From Streptosporangium pseudovulgare (lineage in GTDB: Bacteria; Actinomycetota; Actinomycetes; Streptosporangiales; Streptosporangiaceae): DNA of 64,000 bases. The notes under the pieces were generated by a model that did not search any database, was not told the DNA's origin, and saw nothing but the letters and a program-made list of their open reading frames with translations. Of the stretch, positions 44,785-54,800 are shown piece after piece (the first letter of the stretch is position 1; every line of letters starts with the position of its first letter). The stretch spans positions 124,001 through 188,000 of the forward strand of contig NZ_BMQJ01000015.1 in NCBI RefSeq assembly GCF_014648055.1. The letters run 5' to 3'. The translations under genes were made by a program, and so were the position numbers.

Positions 44785-45186
44785 ATGGAGGTACTGAAGC
44801 GGCCGCCGACGGCCAAGGGCCCGGCCGAGTGGTTCACCGGGGACGTGTGGTTCGACGTGATCCACCGCGGAGAGGAGCCGTCGCGGGCGCGGGCGAACAC
44901 GGTGAAGTTCGCGCCCGGCGCCCGCACCGCCTGGCATTCGCACGGCCTCGGCCAGACCCTTCTCATCGTGGAGGGTGTCGCCCTGATCCAGTCCCGCGGC
45001 GCGAAGCTCGTCGAGGCCCACCCGGGCGATGTGGTGTGGACGCCGCCGGGCGAGGAGCACTGGCACGGCGCGGCCCCCGGCCAGTTCATGATCCACCTGG
45101 CGTTGTGGGAGGGCGACGACACCTCCTGGCTGGAGCACGTCACCGACGCCGAATACGGCGCCGCCCCCTCCAGCACCCGCGCCTGA
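44785..45186 (+). CDS. cupin-domain protein, 133 aa
   Basis: Single cupin barrel. Metal ligands are visible: HSHGLGQ (two His) and EEHWHGAAP with Glu and His, so a divalent metal is probably bound. Similar proteins act with CMD-type enzymes on small carbonyl compounds or quinones. It starts two bases after the CMD stop and precedes the dehydrogenase by 36 bases; the three are one transcript. Confidence 0.88.
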   Translation: MEVLKRPPTAKGPAEWFTGDVWFDVIHRGEEPSRARANTVKFAPGARTAWHSHGLGQTLLIVEGVALIQSRGAKLVEAHPGDVVWTPPGEEHWHGAAPGQFMIHLALWEGDDTSWLEHVTDAEYGAAPSSTRA

Positions 45187-45222
45187 CCGACGCATACCGA
45201 AGACGACGAGGAGAACCGACCC

Positions 45223-46245
45223 ATGCGTGGAGTAGTGCTGAACGGTCCCGGCGACGTCGCCGTCGTCGACCGCGACGACCCGAGGATCGAAAAGCCGACC
45301 GATGCGATCATCAAGATGGCGGCGGCGTGTGTGTGCGGGTCGGACCTGTGGCCCTATCGCGGTATCGAGAAGACCGGCGGCCCGGCGGTGATGGGGCATG
45401 AGTACGTCGGCGTGGTCGAGCAGATCGGCGCTGAGGTGAAGAACGTCAAAGCCGGGGACTTCGTCGTCGGGTCGTTCTTCGCCTCCGACAACACCTGCGA
45501 AATCTGCCGGGCCGGCTACCAGTCCCGCTGCGTGCACGCCGAACTCATGGGCGCGATCGGCACCCAGGCCGAATACGCCCGCATCCCGCTCGCGGACGGC
45601 ACCCTGGTCGCCACGCCCGGCATGCCGGACGATGACCTGATCCCGTCGCTCCTGGCGGCCTCTGACGTGCTCGGGACGGGCTGGTTCGCCGCGGTGGCCG
45701 CCGAGGCGGGCCCGGGCAGGACGGTGGCGGTCGTCGGTGACGGCGCGGTCGGTCTGCTCGGCGTCCTGGCCGCCAAGCAGCTGGGCGCGGAAAGGATCGT
45801 GGTGTTCAGCCGGCACTCCGACCGGCAGAAACTCGCCATCGAGTTCGGCGCCACCGACATCATCACCGAACGCGGCGACGACGGCGTCACGGCGCTGAAG
45901 GACCTGCTGGGCGGGCTCGGCGCGCACAGCGTGATCGAGGCGGTCGGCACACAGGAGTCGATGATGCAGGCCATCCGCGCCACCCGGCCCGGCGGCCATG
46001 TCGGCTACGTCGGCGTCTCCCACGACGTTCGGCTCCCGGGCGATGAGCTGTTCTTCTCCGCCGTCCACCTGCACGGCGGGCCCGCCCCCGTCCGGCGTTT
46101 CCTGCCCGAACTCATCGACCTGATCTGGAACCGGCGAATCGACCCCGGCAAGGTCTTCGACCGGACCCTGCCACTGGAGGACGCCGCCGAGGGATACAAG
46201 GCCATGGACGAACGCCGCGCCATCAAGACCCTGCTGCGTCCCTGA
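45223..46245 (+). CDS. zinc-dependent alcohol dehydrogenase, 340 aa
   Basis: Medium-chain dehydrogenase. Catalytic-zinc motif VCGSD (37-41) and GHE (58-60) are intact; a structural-zinc-like loop TCEICRAGYQSRC has Cys92, Cys95 and Cys103, one fewer than the classical four. NAD(P) motif VVGDGAVGLLGVLAA. Third gene of the CMD-cupin operon and preceded by GACGAGGAG. It probably oxidises or reduces an alcohol/aldehyde in the same pathway. Confidence 0.92.
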   Translation: MRGVVLNGPGDVAVVDRDDPRIEKPTDAIIKMAAACVCGSDLWPYRGIEKTGGPAVMGHEYVGVVEQIGAEVKNVKAGDFVVGSFFASDNTCEICRAGYQSRCVHAELMGAIGTQAEYARIPLADGTLVATPGMPDDDLIPSLLAASDVLGTGWFAAVAAEAGPGRTVAVVGDGAVGLLGVLAAKQLGAERIVVFSRHSDRQKLAIEFGATDIITERGDDGVTALKDLLGGLGAHSVIEAVGTQESMMQAIRATRPGGHVGYVGVSHDVRLPGDELFFSAVHLHGGPAPVRRFLPELIDLIWNRRIDPGKVFDRTLPLEDAAEGYKAMDERRAIKTLLRP

Positions 46246-46264
46246 CCGGCGCAGCCAGGAGCGC

Positions 46265-46390
46265 GGCCTGACGCCGTTGCAGACCGGGCTGGCGTTCGTG
46301 CCGATGACCGTGCTGTCGGCGTTCGTCAATCCGCTGTCGGCCCGCCTGGCCGAACGCCACGGGCCCCGCGTTCCCATCTGCACCGGCCGT
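46265..46390 (+). pseudogene. MFS transporter fragment
   Basis: About 40 codons (LTPLQTGLAFVPMTVLSAF, NPLSARLAERHGPRVPICTG) that match the helix 8-9 region of EmrB/QacA-type 14-helix pumps. The rest of the gene is absent. It begins 20 bases after the dehydrogenase stop and runs into the convergent cupin gene, so it is a relic of a former fourth operon gene. Confidence 0.7.
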
Positions 46391-46408
46391 GATCTCGGAG
46401 GCCGCCGG

Positions 46409-46786
46409 TCAGGCGATCCAGGGAGGTGTGACCTTGTTGCCGGTGTCGCCGGGGATCCAGGCGTGAGCGTCGGCGGGAGCCGTGACGATGGCGGTGTAGC
46501 CCTGAGGGCCGGCGGTGAGCCGGCGGGTGGCGTGGGCGGGCAGGACGGCCGTGTCGCCGGGGCCCGCGGTGGAGATTTCGCCGTCGAGTTCGATGGTCGC
46601 CTCCCCTTCGAGGAAGGTCCAGATCTGTTCGGCGTCGAGGATGTGGACGGGGCCCTTCACGTCGGGCTTGCCCTCCGTGCGCCAGACGGAGGATCGCGCA
46701 CCGCCCAGGGTCGGCGAGGCGAGAGTGGTCATGACCCCGGTCGGGGTCTCGGATCGGCGGCTTTCGGCATGACGGACGAGCGTCAC
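46409..46786 (-). CDS. cupin-domain protein, 125 aa
   Basis: Small cupin barrel (residues 35-110; LEGEATIELDGEISTAGPGD, ATRRLTAGPQ), with fewer His ligands than usual for a metal cupin. The start is GTG 46786 with AGGGATG upstream. It is divergent from the MarR gene across 44 bases that carry an inverted-repeat operator; it is likely repressed by that MarR. Confidence 0.8.
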   Translation of the reverse strand: MTLVRHAESRRSETPTGVMTTLASPTLGGARSSVWRTEGKPDVKGPVHILDAEQIWTFLEGEATIELDGEISTAGPGDTAVLPAHATRRLTAGPQGYTAIVTAPADAHAWIPGDTGNKVTPPWIA

Positions 46787-46805
46787 GGTTCACATCCCTA
46801 GTATG

Positions 46806-46850
46806 GACAAGATGGTTGTCTATATAGTTAATGAGGTTGTCCATCTTGTC
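46806..46850. promoter_or_regulatory. 10-bp inverted repeat operator for MarR
   Basis: GACAAGATGG (46806-46815) and CCATCTTGTC (46841-46850) are perfect complements separated by 25 bases containing TATATAGTTAATG. They flank or overlap both start regions, so binding would block both genes. Confidence 0.75.
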
Positions 46851-47328
46851 AAGCGATCTACAGGGTTTCGAACTGCCGCTGCGGCTGCTGCTGGGGTTCC
46901 GGGTGCTCATCGACGAACTGCACGAGGAGCTCGCCAGGCAGGGCCATCCGCGGATGCGGCCCATGCACGGGTTCGTCTTCCAGGCCATCATGCGGGCCGG
47001 CGGCCGGTACGGGACCACGGCCGCCGACCTGGGCCGGGCACTGGGCGTCTCCAAGCAAGCGGCGGGCAAGACCATCGACATGCTGGAGGGTCTCGGCTAT
47101 CTGCGGCCCGGGCACGACCCCGGCGATGCGCGCCGCAAGACCTACACGCTTACCCCGCACGCCCACGACGCGCTCGAGCGGTCGGAGCAGATCTTCGAGG
47201 ACCTGCGCGACCAGTGGGCCGAGACCATCGGCGAGGACCGGTTGCGGGCCATGGTGGAGGACCTGCGCAAGGTCACACCACCCGACGCGTTCCGCCTCGA
47301 CACCCCGCAGTGGTTCAACGCACCGTAA
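46831..47328 (+). CDS. MarR-family regulator, 165 aa
   Basis: Winged-helix MarR protein: RYGTTAADLGRALGVSKQAA (recognition helix), DMLEGLGYLRPG, and basic wing DARRKTYTLT. It has no Cys in the sensing region. The ATG at 46831 overlaps the operator's right half-site; a TTG at 46846 is an alternative. It probably represses the divergent cupin gene and itself. Confidence 0.88.
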   Translation: MRLSILSSDLQGFELPLRLLLGFRVLIDELHEELARQGHPRMRPMHGFVFQAIMRAGGRYGTTAADLGRALGVSKQAAGKTIDMLEGLGYLRPGHDPGDARRKTYTLTPHAHDALERSEQIFEDLRDQWAETIGEDRLRAMVEDLRKVTPPDAFRLDTPQWFNAP

Positions 47329-47752
47329 CGAGGCCCTTTGAACGGCACCGGTCCGGTCCCCGACCGGGACTTCCCCGACCACGACCGAGCGGGCTCGGTG
47401 ATCCTCGGGGCCGTTCCGGTGTGGGTCAGCGGTCAGGATGACTCGCTTTCGGAGGACGTCGAGAATGGTGCGTCCGTACACTCGCCGTCCAAGGGCCTTC
47501 AAGCGTCGGACGGCGCGGCCGCCCAGATCCCCTGTCGCAAGAACGGCCTGTCCGATGACCGCGGGACCGCGGACCACATGGCCGTGCACCTGGAGAACCG
47601 CTGTCCGCGGAACAGCATGCCCATGCCCTTCCACCAGCGGTTCCTCATGTCTGTTCACACCAGGTCGCGGTACTCGATGCCTATCTTCATGTCGGTCCCG
47701 GACGCCGGGCCCCGCTCGTTCGGGCCCGGTGGCACGAGTCCCACCGACACCC
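47329..47752. other. intergenic region, unresolved
   Basis: Open frames exist on both strands (for example a minus-strand frame with VLQVHGHVVRGPAVIG) but none has a ribosome binding site or a recognisable family. It may hold a decayed gene. No hairpins or repeats stood out. Confidence 0.3.
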
Positions 47753-48475
47753 CTACGCGGCTGAGTCCGGCGAGACGATGTCCCAGGTCCCGAATCGGGT
47801 CAGGCCGGCCGATCCGGCCGCCGCCACCGAGGCGTGGTTGTCGAGCTGGCAGCGGTACTGCGGCTCGTGTCCCCGCGCCAGGGCGTGCCGGGAGATCGCG
47901 CGCACGAGGCGCCGGGCGTGGCCCCTGCCCCGGTACGGCGGGAGCGTCAGCACACCGAGGTCGGCCAGCGGCGCGTCGCGCCACGGGTACATGCTCACCA
48001 CGCACACCAGCCGTCCGTCTTCGAACGCGCCGTAGACCGCCCAGTGGTCCAGCTCGACGGATGCGTCGTCGCGATCCTGCTCCGGCGCCGCCTCCTCGAA
48101 CTGCCCGAACACGCCCGCGTCGGCCTCGGTGAGCGGGCGGACCGAGGGGTCGTCCGGTTCACCGAGCAACGTCTCCCGGGCCTCGTCGGTGAAGTAGAAC
48201 AGGTTGTCGGCTCCGTGCAGCGAGATGCCTGACCTCTCCAGCCGCTGCCGGAAGCCCGCCTCGTCGACCGGCTGCCCGTCTTCCAGGCCCATCGTCCCGG
48301 CGACCGCCGGGGTGAGCAGAACGCGTGTCTCTCCGTCGGTCGTCGTGAGGATGGTGAGCCGTTCGTCCTCGTCGAGGGCGGCGTCGGCGAAAACCCTGAA
48401 GGAGTCGTCACCGTAGAGGAGCCGGCTCGTCGGGGAGGAGGTCAGCCAGAAGTCGGTGATGGCGGGAGGGAACAT
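47753..48475 (-). CDS. GNAT-family acetyltransferase, 240 aa
   Basis: Residues 1-100 form an unusual N-terminal half, and 125-240 the GNAT fold with the CoA-binding loop LGVLTLPPYRGRGHARRLVRA and C-terminal LDNHASVAAAGSAGLTRFGTW. The N-terminal part resembles GNAT proteins that act on small molecules. ATG at 48475. The substrate is unknown. It stands alone on the minus strand. Confidence 0.88.
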   Translation of the reverse strand: MFPPAITDFWLTSSPTSRLLYGDDSFRVFADAALDEDERLTILTTTDGETRVLLTPAVAGTMGLEDGQPVDEAGFRQRLERSGISLHGADNLFYFTDEARETLLGEPDDPSVRPLTEADAGVFGQFEEAAPEQDRDDASVELDHWAVYGAFEDGRLVCVVSMYPWRDAPLADLGVLTLPPYRGRGHARRLVRAISRHALARGHEPQYRCQLDNHASVAAAGSAGLTRFGTWDIVSPDSAA

Positions 48476-48661
48476 GTCGGGTGCTTTCTGCTCGTCGTCG
48501 TCAGGCTGCTAGGTGATATACCGCAGGTTGCTGGATTCTCCGCCATCACTACCGGAGCCCCCGAGCTGAGACCGCGGCGAGAGTGATGTTCCCGCCGCGC
48601 AGGGCGGCGACCTTCGGCGCGGCGCTCATACCGGTCGCCGGGCGAAGCGCGCGTGCTGAGT

Positions 48662-48734
48662 CCTTGGCCTACACCGGTAGCCGTGATCAGACTGGGCCCT
48701 TGGCCTGGCACCGGTAGCCGTGATCAGGCTGGGT
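48662..48734. repeat. tandem duplication of the 3' end of the response regulator gene
   Basis: CACCGGTAGCCGTGATCAG occurs at 48672 and 48709 with flanking CCTTGGCCT and CTGGG in both copies; the units are 36-37 bp. The right copy contains the stop codon and last codons of the response regulator (stop 48724-48726), so the left copy is a downstream duplicate. Confidence 0.75.
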
Positions 48735-49380
48735 CGTTGCCGCCTGCGTCGCGGACGAGCAGCGCGATCTGCACCCGGCTGGCCAGGCCCAGCTTGGCCA
48801 GTGAACGGCTGACGTGCGCCTTCACCGTGGTCTCGGTCATGCCCGGTTCGCAGGCGATCTCGGCGTTGGACAGCCCTCGAGCCACCGCCCGCGCGATCTG
48901 GCGCTCGCGCTCGGTGAGCCTGGCCAGGCGCTTCCTGGCGGCAGCCGAGTCGGGGGACTCCCACCTGGCGAAGACATCGAGCATGCGCTTGGTCACCGTC
49001 GGTGAGAGCATGGCACTGCCCTGAGCCACCACGCGCACGGCGGCGATGAGGTCGCGGGGCGCGGTGTCCTTCAGCAGGAAACCCGATGCCTGGGCTCGCA
49101 GGGCGCTGTAGACGTACTCGTCGCGGTCGAAGGTGGTGAGCATGACCACCTTGGGCGGCTGAGGTGAGCGGTTGATCTCCCTGAGCGCCGTCACGCCGTC
49201 CATGACGGGCATCCGCACGTCCATGAGAACGACGTGCGGCCGGTAGCGGGCGGCCTCGATCACCGCCTCCGATCCGTTCTGCGCCTCGGCGACCACCTCG
49301 ATGTCGCCGGCGGCCTCCAGGATCGCGCGCAGGCCCGTACGCACCAGCGCCTCGTCGTCCGCGATGAGCACTTTGATCAT
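48724..49380 (-). CDS. LuxR-type response regulator, 218 aa
   Basis: NarL/FixJ regulator with receiver domain (Asp54 in VLMDVRMP, DD at 8-9, Lys in LLKDT) and C-terminal LuxR helix-turn-helix (LTERERQIARAVARGLSNAE). The kinase gene overlaps its start by 4 bases (ATGA). It is intact, but its cognate kinase is frameshifted in this sequence. Its target probably includes its own locus. Confidence 0.92.
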   Translation of the reverse strand: MIKVLIADDEALVRTGLRAILEAAGDIEVVAEAQNGSEAVIEAARYRPHVVLMDVRMPVMDGVTALREINRSPQPPKVVMLTTFDRDEYVYSALRAQASGFLLKDTAPRDLIAAVRVVAQGSAMLSPTVTKRMLDVFARWESPDSAAARKRLARLTERERQIARAVARGLSNAEIACEPGMTETTVKAHVSRSLAKLGLASRVQIALLVRDAGGNDPA

Positions 49381-50568
49381 GTCGGTAGCCTGACGCTGAC
49401 CACGAATCCGCCGTCGGGTTCCGTCCCGGCCGTGAATTCACCGCCCAGCAGTTCCACGCGCTCACGCAGCCCCAGCAGCCCGGACCCGCCGCTGGGTAGA
49501 TCCAGGGCCGGATCCGGCGGGGCGGCGTTGCGCACGTCGACCTGCAACGCGGCGGGCAGGTGACGCAGGACGACCTGGGTCGCGGCTCGTCCCGCGTGTT
49601 TGTGGATGTTGGTGAGGGCTTCCTGGACGACGCGGTAGGCAGTGTGCTGGACCATGACGGGCAACGCGCCCGGATCGCCCTCCTCGTGCCGTTCCACCGG
49701 TACGCCCGCCGAGCGGGATTGCTCCAGGAGCCCGTCGAGATCGGCCAGTGTCGGCCGCGGATGGTAGTCCCCGCCCTCTTCGCCCAGGACCCCCAGCACC
49801 GCTCTGAGCTCGGTGAGCGCGTCCTTACCCGTTGCGCGAATCAGTTCCGCCTCCGCTGCGGTCTTTTCGTCGGTCGCGTTGATCTCCAGCGCTCCCGCCC
49901 GCAGGACCATGAGCGAGACCCGGTGTGTCACGACGTCGTGCATCTCGCGTGCGATCCGGGCGCGCTCCTGCGCGCGCCTGCTCGGTTCGCACCTCCTGCT
50001 CGCGCTCCAGCCGCCGGGCACGCTCGCGCAGCCCCGCGACCACTTCCTGCCGAGCACCGGCCCACAGCCCGAGCGCCAGGGGGAGCCAGGCGAACAGGGG
50101 TGCGCCGCCGAGTGCGGAGACCAGTCCGGCACCGGGCTGCGGGATGACCGCGACCAGACTGGCCGGCACCGCGTACAGCGCGAACGGGGTCGGGCGGCGC
50201 AGGGCGGTCGCGGCGACGTACGAGGCCACGGCCAGCAGCAGCCCCGGTGCGCGGAGTACGGCATCAGCCAGCGCGAGCACCAGCAGCGGCCATGGCCGGC
50301 CGGGCACCGCCCTGGCCGCCGCCGCGGCCAGCAGCCCCACCACAGCGGCGGGAACGTACGCGGCCGGCCCGCCGGCGGCCGGCAGGTGTGCGGGCGGCCC
50401 GGCCAGCGTGGCCGCGTACCCGTACGCCTGCGCGCCGGACAACGCCGCCGGTGCAAAGGCCCCGCAGAAGGCGGCTGCGGGCAGCACCCACGGCAAGAGC
50501 CCGGCCCGCACATCCTTCACCCACCACAGAGTAGACACCGCCAAGCGGTGTCCGGAACGACGTGTCAC
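49377..50568 (-). pseudogene. sensor histidine kinase, frameshifted
   Basis: The N-terminal half (about 200 codons from GTG 50568) encodes a membrane sensor with several hydrophobic segments; the C-terminal half, in another frame, holds HisKA_3 (REMHDVVTHRVSLMVLR) and HATPase (QEALTNIHKHAG, GSGLLGLRERVELLGGEF). The frames switch within GCGCGCGC around 49971-49978, where one base too many or two too few separates EQARA from AQERARIA. Either a real inactivating slip or a sequencing error. GTG 50568 overlaps the upstream gene stop (GTGA). Confidence 0.75.
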
Positions 50569-51349
50569 CAGCTGAGCACCCGCAACGGCGTCCTGTCCCC
50601 GGCCGGCTGAGTTTGCGTGCGCAGCTCCGGCACGGCATCGCGCAGCACCTTGATCCCGAGCGGCACGAGCACCAGGCACAGCGCAGCGCCCGACAGTACC
50701 CCGTCGATCGGCTCGCTCCTCTTCAGCACTCCGGTCCACAGCCAGCCCGAGAACAGGAACAGGACCAGCCGCCCGGTGCCGAACGTGCCCGAGCGGAAGG
50801 CGGCCAGGCCGAGGAGCAGTGTCCCGACATAGAGACCGAAGGCCGCCGAGACCGGCACTCGCCAGGGCCCGTAGGAGATGTCCACGTACAGGTCCATCAC
50901 GATCTCGGTCGTCCGCTCCAGCCCGAGCGTCCCGATGAGCTGCAGGGCCGTCTCGTCCACACCCGCCCAGTACAGGCGCGAGAACAGCCCGACGACCACC
51001 ATCGCGCCGCCCAGGCGGGCCGGCCAGAGGGAGCGCGTGGCAGCCATCCGGGCCAGGACGACGATGGCCGGGCACAGCACGATGGCTCCCGCCGTGTAAA
51101 GGGCGTACCCGGCCGTGGCCGGTTCCGGGTTCACGGTGTAAGCGGCCAGTTGCTCGGGCGCGGCGAACGGCTGCGTGGCGAAATACGCCCGCTGCCGCGA
51201 CGTGAAGTCCGCCGTGCTCTGCGCCAGGTGGCGCAGAGCACGGCGGACCACAGGAGCGGCCCGAGCACCAGGGCGCCACCTCCGATGAATCGCCCGGGAA
51301 ACCAGGCGTTGTGGTGAACCGACGCAGGAGTGATGTTGATCGGTGACAT
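50565..51349 (-). pseudogene. multi-pass membrane protein, frameshifted
   Basis: The N-terminus (MSPINITPASVHHNAWFPGR, ATG 51349) is in one frame, and the following RHLAQSTADFTSRQ... and five hydrophobic segments to 50565 in another. They would join after LLWSAVL, about 51236-51243, by adding one base. Intact homologues, from memory, begin with the same SPINITP motif and are about 260 residues. The junction lies in a perfect hairpin (51207-51248). The kinase downstream overlaps its stop, so this protein may be its sensor partner. Confidence 0.7.
51207..51248. repeat. perfect hairpin at frameshift site
   Basis: Positions 51207-51225 and 51230-51248 are exact reverse complements (19 bp) around AGGT, inside the coding sequence of the frameshifted membrane gene and covering its frame break. 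Confidence 0.9.
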
Positions 51350-51695
51350 GCCATCACCCTGGCGTGCAGAAGAAGGCCACCACACCTGCCGTTCGGCACG
51401 TACGGATGTCTCTTTAGTTGCGATGCCGCAGGTCGCTGAGCATGTGATCGCCTTGTGGCGGCCGCCGGCGTTGCGGCGGCCTCGTCATGTGCGCGAAGCA
51501 TGCTCAGGCGACGCTCACCGCGTCCCGCTCCGACCTGTGGGGTTCCTGCCCACCGCTCACGGCTGCGTCCCGGTGACCCGTGAGGGCCGCCGGCAGATCT
51601 GCGCACCCGACCACATCCCGCCCGCCTTGAAGGAGAGCGACTGATGGAAGACACCTCGTTCGACCCGCCCGCGATCGGTGCCGTCGGGCTTGATC
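51350..51695. other. gap, no gene supported
   Basis: Contains the promoter side of the leftward two-component locus and open frames on both strands without recognisable domains. A ribosome-binding-like AAGGAGAGCGACTG precedes an ATG at 51644, but the peptide is not protein-like except for the following Tn3 relic. Confidence 0.3.
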
Positions 51696-51840
51696 ATGAC
51701 GCTGTCGGAGGCGGTGGTCGACGAGCGTGGCCATGTCGAGCGCGTCCTCGTACGGGTTGTGCGCACCGGTGGCGCTGCGTAAGGCGATCCGGCGCCGCGA
51801 GATCTGGGTGGAGGGCGTCCCCGCCCCCGCATCCAGTGGC
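51696..51840 (+). pseudogene. Tn3-family transposase remnant
   Basis: Two frames give AVVDERGHVERV and then YGLCAPVALRKAIRRREIWVEG, which line up with the Tn3 transposase segment around VVDExGRVERxxYELCVLxALR and REIWVxGAN. The frame changes near 51745 and the gene is truncated on both sides, ending just before the STAND-WD40 gene stop. Confidence 0.65.
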
Positions 51841-51865
51841 GAGAACACCTGGCCGTCAAGCGAGC

Positions 51866-54800
51866 TCATCGGGGAGCAGGGCAGCTCTGACGGTACGGCT
51901 CATGCTCATACGGAATGAACCGCCGCCATTCCCGCTGGTCGAACGACCGGCCCGCGACGGCGCAGACCGCCCCGACCAGGTCACCGGGCAACTCCACGTC
52001 CCAGATCCGCACCATCGTCCCCGCGGTGACGAGCCGGGACCCGTCCGAGCTGAACGCGGCCGAGTGGACCGGCCCTTCATGAGCGGTCAGCGAGTCGCCG
52101 ATCTGCCGGTGGGTGTCCACGTCCCAGACCCGGGCCGTGCCGTCGCCTCCGGCGGTGGCCAGGCGGGTCCCGTCCGGGCTGAAGGCCACGGTCTGCACCG
52201 GGCCTTCGTGCCCGGTCAGCGGGGCTCCGAGCTGCCGGCGGGTGGCCACGTCCCAGAGCCGGACCGTGCCGTCGAAGCCGGCGCCGGCAAGCCGGGATCC
52301 GCGTGGATCGAAGGCGACAGAGAAGACCGGGCCTTTGTGCCCGGTGAGCGGGTCGCCCAGCTGCCGGCGCGTTGCCGGATCCCACACACGAATGGTCCCG
52401 TCGCCCCCCGCGATGGCCAGGCGCGATCCATCCGGGCTGAAGACGGCCGAGAAGAGCGGGCCTTGGTCTTCACTGACCGGCTTGCCGAGCTGCCGGTAGG
52501 TGGTCAGATCCCAGAGCCGGGCGGTCCCGTCGTCACCGGTGGTGGCGAGCCGGGAGCCGTCCGGGCTGAACGCCACGGACTCCACCGGGCCCGCATGGCC
52601 GGTCAGCGGCTCTCCGAGCTGCCGATGATTGAGCATGTCCCACACGCGGACGGTCCCGTCGCCTCCGGCGGTGGCCAGGCGGGTCCCGTCCGGGCTGAGG
52701 GTGACCGAGAAGAGCTCGCCCACATGGCCGGCCAGCGGGCCTCCCAGGGGACGGCGGGTGGCCAGGTCCCAGAGCCGTGCCGTGCCGTTGCCTCCCGTGG
52801 TGACCAGCCGGGTCCCGTCCGGACTGAAGATCGCCTTGCGTACCGAGCCGTCGAGTCTCGCCATCGGGGCGCCGGCCTGTCTATGGACGGTGACGTCCCA
52901 CAGTCGCGCACCGTCGTTCCCAGAGGTGGCCAACCGCGCCCCGTCGGGGCTGAAAGCCACCGAGGACGGGTGCCGGTGGCTGCTCATCGGGGCGCCGATC
53001 TGCCTATGGGCGGCAAGATCCCACACGCGCGCCGTCCCGTCGTCGCCGACCGTGGCGAGATGGGCTCCGTCCGGGCTGAAGGCCACGGAGCGTACGGCCC
53101 CTTTGTGGCCGGCCATCGGGCTGCCTGCCTGTTCACGGGTGGCGGTGTCCCAGACGCGTACGGTGCCGTCGAATCCGGCGCTGGCGATACGTGACCCGTC
53201 CGGGCTGAAGGCGACCGACCATACCGCGCCATCGTGGCCTTTCATGGGGGCTCCGATCCGCGCGTGAGTGCGGGTGTTCCACAGGTGTACGGCGCCGTCG
53301 TCGCCCGCGGTGGCCAGGCGCGCCCCGTCCGGGCTGAAGGCGACCGACCACGTTCCGACCATCGGGGCGCCGACCCGTTCGCGGGTCGCGAGGTCCCACA
53401 CGTGTGTCTTCCCGCCGCCAGTGGTGGCGAGGCGGGAGCCATCCGGGCTGAAGGCCACGGACTGTACCTCGTCGTCGTGGCCCTTCACGGGGGCGCCAAG
53501 CCGTTCGTGCGCGATGAGATCCCACACCCGCGTCGTCCCGTCGCTGCCCGCGGTGGCGAGCCGGGTTCCGTCCGGGCTGAAGGCCACGGACCGTACGGCT
53601 CCCTCATGGCCGGTCATGGGGGAGCCCACCTGCTCGTGGGTGGCGGTGTCCCAAAGACGTACGGCGCCGTCGGCTTCCGCGGTGGCGAGCCGAGAGCCGT
53701 CCGGGCTGAAGGCCACGGACTTGACCGCGCCCGCGCGACTTGCCAGGACCGCACGTTCGGGCCTGCTGAGAACCGACACCAGGCTCGCCCGCGCCTCGCC
53801 GGTCCCCGCGATGGCCCATGCCGCCACGGCCAGCCGGGCCGACGTCACGGGATCGGCGGACAGCGTCTCGCTGTGAGCGGCCAACTGGCGGGACAGGATC
53901 TCGTTGCCCCGCTGCTGCACCGTATCGCGCTGTCGGCCGACTTCCTGGTTGGAGCGGATCAGAGACACCGAGACGCCGCTCAATCCCACGACCAGGACGC
54001 ACAGCACCACGATCACCCTCCGCCACCGGCGCCGGCTCTGCATGGCGGCGGCAGCACCGGCGCGGAGGAACTCCTCGGCCACGGAGGTCAGCCGGAGGCC
54101 ACGCCGGGGGCCGGCACGCCAGCGCGCCACGGCCGACCCGGCGTTCTCCAGCCGTACGCCGCGATAGAGAAAAGAGGCCTCGCGCTCTTCCGCGTCCCAC
54201 TTGGCGGCGGCCTTCTCGATCTCTCCGTGCAGAACCCGGTCGGCGCGGTCGTCGTCCAGCCAGTCACGCAGACGACCCCACGCCGTCGTCAGCACGTCAT
54301 GGGCGAGCTCGACGGTCCCGGCGGTGACCATGAGCCGGGCGTCGGTGAAAGTCGTGACCACCTCTCTGACGGCTTCGGGCCGCTCCGCGCAGAGGGCGGT
54401 CAACTCGCCGACACCCAAGCGGCGGCGGGTGACCTGCCCGTCGTCGCTCAGGAGCACGAGCGCCGTGATGACGCGCCTGGATATCTCCTGCTGCTCGGGG
54501 CTCAAGCGGGCGTAAACGGCCTCGGCGGCGTCGTGGACGGCGGAGGCCACACCTCCGGAACGGTCGTATCCCTGCCGGGTCAGCCGATCGCCGTCGCGGT
54601 TCTCCCAGGTCCGCACCATCGCCATCGACAGCAGAGGCAGCGCCCCCACGTCTGCCGGAGCTCGCAGATGTCCCGCCAGCTCCCGTACCACCTGCTCGGC
54701 CAGGCCCTTCTCCACTTCGAGCCCGGCCGCGGCGGCGGGCCCGGTGATGGCCCGCAGCAACTCCGCCTCACTCATCGGCTCGAGCACGAACATGCGCTCT

